NCBI GenBank assembly: GCA_964385755.1
Contig: CAYLPZ010000036.1
Span: forward strand, 1-8,496
From: CAG-698 sp964385755
GTDB taxonomy: Bacteria; Bacillota_I; Bacilli_A; ML615J-28; CAG-698
Length of the DNA stretch: 8,496 nt
Reading direction: 5' to 3'
Within the stretch, counting starts at the first letter, position 1. Each line of letters begins with the position of its first letter. Below the pieces are notes generated by a model, which was given only the letters and a program-made list of their open reading frames with translations, made no database searches and was not told where the DNA came from. This document shows positions 5,923 to 8,496 of the stretch, piece after piece. Made by a program: the position numbers and the translations under genes.

Positions 5923-6133
5923 TAGTAATTCATTAGGCCATTATTTTAAGTTTGCAGGCATTATATTTTGGATAATGGGTGTGATTTTAGGTTTATATGA
6001 TCTAATTGATAATATAATTAATAAAGCAAATATAAAACAATATTTAGGAGTTATATTTATATTTGGACTTCTTGAACTAATGGGAACTGCTTCTTATTTA
6101 AAAGGTAAAGATTTAATTGAAAAATCAAAATAA
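5882..6133 (+). CDS. Small two-TM membrane protein, function unknown
   Basis: The protein has 83 residues from ATG 5882, or 73 from ATG 5912; both have the same AAGGTG site because the initiation region is duplicated. A GTG at 5870 is part of the first ribosome site and is not a likely start. Two hydrophobic stretches, FKFAGIIFWIMGVILGLYDL (about 22-41) and YLGVIFIFGLLELMGTASYL (about 54-73), are separated by a short polar loop, giving a hairpin in the membrane. The N-terminus is Lys/Asn-rich and the tail is charged (GKDLIEKSK). No family is recognised. It has its own promoter and stands alone. Small two-TM proteins of this kind are common among bacteriocin or toxin immunity proteins, which is only a contextual guess. 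Confidence 0.7.
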   Translation: MKKNYKVINYMKKNSNSLGHYFKFAGIIFWIMGVILGLYDLIDNIINKANIKQYLGVIFIFGLLELMGTASYLKGKDLIEKSK

Positions 6134-6199
6134 GATATATCAAATTTTATAATGATTGTTATAATGAAAATAATATTAGACAATTTTCTACAAACCAAC

Positions 6200-6235
6200 T
6201 AGTGTATAATATTAGTGTATAAACTAATATTATAT
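6200..6235 (+). promoter_or_regulatory. -10 element overlapped by an 11-bp inverted repeat (operator-like)
   Basis: TATAAT (6205-6210) begins a perfect inverted repeat: TATAATATTAG (6205-6215) and CTAATATTATA (6224-6234) around an eight-base centre. A nine-base direct repeat TAGTGTATA (6200-6208 and 6213-6221) overlaps it. No good -35 is correctly spaced (TAGACA at 6177-6182 is 22 bases away), as expected of a promoter that needs an activator or is repressed by a dimer binding the palindrome. The repeat could instead form an RNA hairpin. Confidence 0.5.
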
Positions 6236-6307
6236 GCAGTATAGTTTTAGATTATACGCATTAATATTAAAAATCTTAAAATTTATAATCTTACTAAATA
6301 AGATTAC

Positions 6308-6386
6308 AAAGGAGGATTATGTAATGCGTTGGACAAACGACACTACGCCGCTTCGAATACGTAGGGGTTGTTATGATAATACGTAA
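6308..6386 (+). CDS. 20-residue Arg-rich leader peptide ORF with a perfect ribosome site
   Basis: AAAGGAGG (6308-6315), eight bases ahead of ATG 6324, is the strongest ribosome site in the window. The ORF runs 20 codons to TAA 6384-6386 and begins MRWTNDTTPLRIRRGC. Four Arg codons (CGT, CGA, CGT, AGG) avoid AGA, the codon expected in such AT-rich DNA, and three of them lie at codons 11-14. The ORF is visibly more GC-rich than its surroundings because it is also the arm of a hairpin. It is followed by a terminator and then by a gene with a sequestered ribosome site. This fits a regulatory leader peptide read by a pausing ribosome. I do not recognise it as any known resistance or biosynthetic leader. 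Coordinates include the ribosome site. Confidence 0.55.
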
Positions 6387-6401
6387 ATGGTATTATACAA
6401 C
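6337..6401 (+). promoter_or_regulatory. Two mutually exclusive hairpins (attenuator-like)
   Basis: Hairpin A pairs ACGAC 6337-6341 with GTTGT 6367-6371 and CTACG 6343-6347 with CGTAG 6360-6364, around a 12-base loop. Hairpin B pairs the same GTTGT 6367-6371 with ACAAC 6397-6401 and ATAATAC 6376-6382 with GTATTAT 6390-6396. The two cannot form together. The stop codon of the leader ORF lies in the loop of B, and its clustered Arg codons lie on the 3' arm of A. Confidence 0.6.
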
Positions 6402-6420
6402 TTAATAATATCAATAAACT

Positions 6421-6467
6421 GGCAATTATGGCTATATACCTAGTATCTAACTATGATTGCCTTTTTG
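6421..6467 (+). terminator. Intrinsic terminator inside the leader
   Basis: GGCAAT (6421-6426) pairs with ATTGCC (6456-6461). The stem continues inward through TATGG / CTATG using G-U pairs, and five T follow. It lies between the leader ORF and the downstream gene, so it can stop transcription before the gene. Confidence 0.7.
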
Positions 6468-6496
6468 TTTGCAGAATTTGTATTAATTTATATATT

Positions 6497-6555
6497 CGAG
6501 GACCTCCTTGCGGATTTTTAAGTTTTTTTGAAAATTTAGAAATACACAAGGAGGT
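6497..6555 (+). promoter_or_regulatory. Anti-Shine-Dalgarno that can mask the ribosome site of the 6564 gene
   Basis: ACCTCCTTG (6502-6510) is the exact reverse complement of CAAGGAGGT (6547-6555), which contains the Shine-Dalgarno of the gene at 6564. Nine base pairs would hide it. The anti-SD can instead fold locally as CGAGG (6497-6501) / CCTTG (6506-6510) around ACCT, freeing the ribosome site. Confidence 0.6.
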
Positions 6556-6563
6556 TTTTTATT

Positions 6564-6914
6564 ATGAAAAAGATAGTTATTTATAAGGTGACTACTAAAT
6601 ATTCAATTGAAATTGAAACTGAAAATATTTATGAAGAAAAGTTAATTGAAGAGTTAAATAAAGAGTTTGAAAGACAACTTAAACAAGATAAAACATATCA
6701 CGCAAGAACTGTGTCATTAGAATACTCAAATCAAATGTATACTTTTATTTTTTATGATAGTACAAATGAAAAAGAATGGATCAAATTTAAAAAAGTTGAT
6801 ATAGAAACAACTCATTGTTTAACAATTGATGATGACGGAACTTTATATGGTATAAAAAATGGGGATATAGACTTTGAGTTTATTGATTCAATATTTCCAT
6901 CATATTCTAATTAG
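6564..6914 (+). CDS. Small acidic-basic mixed protein of unknown function under leader control
   Basis: The protein has 116 residues from ATG 6564, with AAGGAGG at 6548-6554 (nine bases ahead). No known domain is recognised. The N-terminal half alternates a strand (KKIVIYKVTTKYSIEIE), a charged helix (EEKLIEELNKEFERQLKQD) and strands (HARTVSLEYS, MYTFIFYD). The C-terminal half is acidic, with a CLTIDDDGTLYGIKNGDIDFEFID stretch. It is a soluble cytosolic protein with no signal or membrane segment. Its ribosome site is masked by an upstream anti-SD, and transcription must pass a terminator and an Arg-rich leader ORF, so it is probably made only under a specific condition. A terminator ends it as a single gene. 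An induced self-protection or toxin-neutralising role would fit but is not shown. Confidence 0.7.
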   Translation: MKKIVIYKVTTKYSIEIETENIYEEKLIEELNKEFERQLKQDKTYHARTVSLEYSNQMYTFIFYDSTNEKEWIKFKKVDIETTHCLTIDDDGTLYGIKNGDIDFEFIDSIFPSYSN

Positions 6915-6946
6915 AATAAAGAGTAAAAGAGAACTAATATATTATA

Positions 6947-6985
6947 ATCAAAGCTAGTTAACCAAAAGGTTAGCTGGCTTTTGAT
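6947..6985 (+). terminator. Intrinsic terminator, GTTAACC...GGTTA type
   Basis: GCTAGTTAACC (6953-6963) pairs with GGTTAGCTGGC (6968-6978) with two G-U pairs and a four-A loop. The stem extends outward with A-T pairs, and four T follow. It shares its stem sequence with the terminator at 8135-8175. Confidence 0.8.
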
Positions 6986-6992
6986 ATTACAA

Positions 6993-7028
6993 CCTATTTT
7001 TCAATCTTAAACTTTTTAAATAGTAGAA
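6993..7028 (+). repeat. Intergenic repeat, copy 1
   Basis: These 36 bases match 7609-7644 at 29 positions by direct alignment. Both copies lie just after a terminator, and copy 1 lies immediately ahead of the DMP19-like gene's promoter. Confidence 0.6.
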
Positions 7029-7042
7029 TAAATGAGGAAATG

Positions 7043-7051
7043 TGATATAAT
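7043..7051 (+). promoter_or_regulatory. Extended -10 promoter of the DMP19-like gene
   Basis: TGATATAAT is the exact extended -10 consensus and is identical to 809-817. A start near 7058 rules out the upstream in-frame ATG at 7032 as the translation start. Confidence 0.6.
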
Positions 7052-7082
7052 GATTACTATAAGGTTCAATGGTAGGAGAGTA

Positions 7083-7547
7083 ATGTGTATGATAAAATTC
7101 CTAAATACTAGGAAGTTAAAAAAAATTTTATTAATAGAAGATGATAATGATTTTGGCTTGGCAATAGAACAATATTTAGTGAAAAAATGTAAAAAAGAAT
7201 ATGATCCAAGTAATTTAAATAATTATCAGAAAACATTATTTTTATGCATATGGCTAGAAAACTTTTCTATAAGTGATGGTATCTTGACTTTTATTAATGA
7301 TGTTTATAGTGATTATAATGAGGATGTTGTTACAGCATTAGCATCTATTGGTGCAATTAAATCATCAAAGATAATTAAAGAAGCAATTAGTTTATTACCT
7401 AATGATGGCGAATGGTTTTTAAAAAATGCTGATTCAAATGAAAGAGAAAAAATGAGAAATTTAGATAATGAATTTTGCTCATATCCGGATGGTAAATTAA
7501 ATATATTATATCGTGAGTATGTAAAAAAACATTTAAAAGAATTGTAA
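7083..7547 (+). CDS. DMP19-family (DUF4375) protein
   Basis: The protein has 154 residues from ATG 7083; ATG 7089 (152 residues) is equally possible and better spaced from AGGAG (7074-7078). An ATG at 7032 lies upstream of the predicted transcription start and is rejected. YQKTLFLCIWLENFSISDGILTFIND (48-73) matches the DMP19 block in which a helix is followed by 'NGG-xQFF-N', here degenerate as SDGILTFIN. VTALASIGAIKSSKIIKEAISLLP (83-106) matches the 'aLe-iGA-k-A-ii-eA' helix pair, and LDNEFCSYPDGKLNILYREYVKKH (127-150) matches the closing 'LDeeFy-l...YI-kh' block. The Neisseria DMP19 member is a DNA mimic that blocks a repressor; relatives also occur as immunity-type proteins. Which role applies here is unknown. 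The gene is flanked by terminators and duplicated spacer. Confidence 0.78.
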   Translation: MCMIKFLNTRKLKKILLIEDDNDFGLAIEQYLVKKCKKEYDPSNLNNYQKTLFLCIWLENFSISDGILTFINDVYSDYNEDVVTALASIGAIKSSKIIKEAISLLPNDGEWFLKNADSNEREKMRNLDNEFCSYPDGKLNILYREYVKKHLKEL

Positions 7548-7564
7548 TCAAAATAAACAAAATC

Positions 7565-7599
7565 CCACTAAAGCTAATAATAGCCTTAATGGTCTTTTT
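7565..7599 (+). terminator. Imperfect intrinsic terminator after the DMP19-like gene
   Basis: CCACTAAAGCTA (7565-7576) pairs with TAGCCTTAATGG (7581-7592) with two mismatches, around a four-base loop. TCTTTTT follows. Confidence 0.6.
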
Positions 7600-7608
7600 A
7601 CTTTACTA

Positions 7609-7644
7609 CATATTTTACCATCTCAAACTTCTCAAATACTAGAA
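7609..7644 (+). repeat. Intergenic repeat, copy 2
   Basis: This is a diverged copy of 6993-7028 (29 of 36 bases identical). It again follows a terminator, but here it leads into a truncated pseudogene that has lost the promoter present after copy 1. Confidence 0.6.
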
Positions 7645-7650
7645 ATAACT

Positions 7651-8112
7651 GTAGAAATTTATTGTTAGAAGACATCTATAAAGGTGAATAATTAGAAAAT
7701 CATGTTAAGAGAAACATTATTCTAATTACAGAGTGGTTTCAGGATGAAATATTAGTGTTGTCAAAAAATGCTGATGTAGAGACTAGTATTAAATTAAGAA
7801 TGAAATATATTTGAAAGTGAAAATTGTGGATTCTATAATGAAAGAATAGATAGATCATATTTAAGTATAGCATTAAGTTATGCAAAACTTGGTGATGTTG
7901 AAAATGCAATAGACAATTGTATTAAATGTATCGAGTTCGCAATTATGTTTGAAAAATATGATAGGGTAAATTTAAATTCTTTACTTTTAGATGGTGTAGC
8001 CATTGATAAAAACAAAACTACTTCTAATATGGTAGTCAGTACATATCAAAGACTATTTGATATTATCAGAAATAACGTAAGATATGTTGAAGTTAAAAAG
8101 TCATTAAATTAA
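7651..8112 (+). pseudogene. Degraded C-terminal part of an HTH/TPR-type transcriptional regulator
   Basis: The first frame reads NCRNLLLEDIYKGE, hits TAA 7689-7691, and continues as ENHVKRNIILITEWFQDEI and VETSIKLRMK. The frame then shifts by one base near 7805-7815 and reads NIFESENCGFYNERIDRSYL, then SIALSYAKLGDVENAIDNCIK, then LLLDGVAIDKNKTTSN, ending at TAA 8110-8112. The SYAKLGD-ENAIDN helix pair and the 'tSLLldG' block are typical of the tetratricopeptide half of XRE-family regulators in low-GC Gram-positives. The N-terminal DNA-binding half, the start codon and the promoter are missing. It is therefore a 5'-truncated, nonsense-bearing and frameshifted relic. The family assignment is by pattern only. 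Confidence 0.65.
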
Positions 8113-8134
8113 CTAAAAAATAAATAATAATTCA

Positions 8135-8175
8135 GTCAGTTAACCAATCAACATAAAGGTTACCTGGCTTTTTTT
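8135..8175 (+). terminator. Intrinsic terminator, GTTAACC...GGTTA type
   Basis: GTCAGTTAACC (8135-8145) pairs with GGTTACCTGGC (8158-8168) with one mismatch and one G-U pair, and seven T follow. The stem sequence is shared with 6953-6978, while the loop differs (12 versus 4 bases). Confidence 0.78.
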
Positions 8176-8247
8176 GTATAATACACGTATCATTCATGAT
8201 GTAATGACACATGTTATTTAAACGAAAAGTATATAAGTAATAAGTGA

Positions 8248-8331
8248 TTGCATATTTTTAATAGTAAAAAAATGATAAAATTACATATTTTTAATAGTTT
8301 ATTTTTATAACAATTGCATATTTTTAATAGT
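8248..8331 (+). repeat. Three direct 18-bp repeats with an exact 33-bp period (operator-like)
   Basis: TTGCATATTTTTAATAGT occurs at 8248-8265 and 8314-8331, and with one change (TTACAT...) at 8281-8298. Starts are exactly 33 bases apart, so all copies lie on nearly the same face of the helix. The third copy contains the -35 hexamer and most of the spacer of the promoter at 8314-8342. Confidence 0.9.
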
Positions 8332-8342
8332 TAAGGTATAAT
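8314..8342 (+). promoter_or_regulatory. Promoter of the right-hand ATPase gene
   Basis: The -35 TTGCAT (8314-8319), a 17-base spacer and the exact -10 TATAAT (8337-8342) are well placed 25 bases ahead of ATG 8367. Its -35 is the start of the third 18-bp repeat, so a protein bound to the repeats would cover the promoter. Confidence 0.75.
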
Positions 8343-8366
8343 AGTAATAGAAAGGACGTGCATATT

Positions 8367-8496
8367 ATGAAAAGAGAGATGTATAATAAATTATTGAATT
8401 GGAAAAATAATCAAAATAAAAAACCTCTAATAATTTATGGAGCAAGACAAGTTGGAAAAACATATTTAATTAATGAGTTTGGTAAAGATAATTATG
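8367..8496 (+). CDS. N-terminus of a DUF4143-type AAA ATPase (3' end outside window)
   Basis: 43 residues are visible from ATG 8367, with AAAGGA at 8351-8356. They begin MKREMYNKLLNWKNN, and strand KPLIIYGARQVGKT follows, whose Walker A motif GARQVGKT occupies residues 25-32. It is followed by YLINEFGKDNY. The GARQVGKT P-loop about 25 residues in, after a short helix with a Trp, is the standard start of the DUF4143 ATPase family, whose C-terminal pieces occupy 1-490 of this window. The start codon is well supported by ribosome site and promoter. Expression is probably controlled through the three upstream repeats. The partner and function of these ATPases are mostly unknown. Confidence 0.85.
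   Translation, partial: MKREMYNKLLNWKNNQNKKPLIIYGARQVGKTYLINEFGKDNY

Noticed and set aside
6301..6470. A tRNA or T-box element in the folded leader
   Set aside because: There is no cloverleaf with a CCA end and no T-box consensus; the structure fits a leader ORF with competing hairpins plus a terminator better.
7032..7082. Upstream in-frame ATG of the DMP19-like gene
   Set aside because: It precedes the extended -10 (7043-7051), so it would not be in the transcript, and its codons do not match the family.
8248..8331. CRISPR array
   Set aside because: There are only three 18-bp repeats with 15-bp AT-rich gaps and a promoter in the last one; no spacer-like unique sequences or cas genes.
8248..8331. 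Plasmid replication origin iterons
   Set aside because: No replication initiator gene lies nearby, and the repeats sit exactly on the promoter of an ATPase gene, so an operator role is simpler.

Overview
The window is very AT-rich, with strong AGGAGG-type ribosome binding sites, sigma-A promoters (TTGACA/TATAAT and the extended form TGnTATAAT) and many short-stem intrinsic terminators. This points to a low-GC Bacillota (Firmicutes) genome, plausibly a gut Erysipelotrichia/Clostridia-type organism. That assignment is an inference, because no taxonomic marker gene is present. All genes fit the standard bacterial code: Trp is TGG and stops are TAA or TAG. Every gene runs on the + strand. I see no tRNA, rRNA, CRISPR array or intact insertion sequence.

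Layout. Positions 1-490 hold two successive C-terminal pieces of DUF4143-type AAA ATPases: the end of one gene, then a decayed second copy. Positions 491-786 have no ORF but look like a structured RNA closed by a perfect terminator. An extended -10 promoter then drives a possible 24-codon hydrophobic peptide and an acidic 157-residue protein of YbjN-like pattern (961-1434). After a terminator and a stretch of helically phased T-tracts comes the largest gene, a NERD-nuclease/UvrD-type helicase (1767-3491) with a Tyr in place of the motif II Asp. A near-consensus promoter at 3750 now drives a broken gene (3800-4328). A two-gene operon follows: a DUF6036-type nucleotidyltransferase (4466-5128) and an acidic protein of unknown function (5144-5722). 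It ends in a scrap of a bacterial Ig-like domain.

The right half is a string of small, separately controlled genes. A two-TM membrane protein has its whole translation start region duplicated (5863-5922). An elaborate leader (6200-6563) carries a 20-codon Arg-rich ORF, two mutually exclusive hairpins, a terminator and a sequestered Shine-Dalgarno, all ahead of an unknown 116-residue protein. A DMP19/DUF4375 protein (7083-7547) and a degraded TPR-type regulator (7651-8112) follow. The last gene, cut by the window edge, is another DUF4143-type AAA ATPase (8367 on). Its promoter is overlaid by three 18-bp repeats spaced exactly 33 bp apart.

Taken together this reads as an accessory, fast-turnover island. 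Same-family ATPase copies sit at both edges, and between them lie pseudogenes, defence-like enzymes (NERD helicase, DUF6036 nucleotidyltransferase) and small acidic or DMP19-type proteins of the kind often found in immunity-gene arrays. Duplicated intergenic/terminator modules suggest growth by cassette duplication. The most promising undescribed element is the 6200-6563 leader. The operator-like repeats at 8248-8331 and the putative RNA at 491-786 come next.
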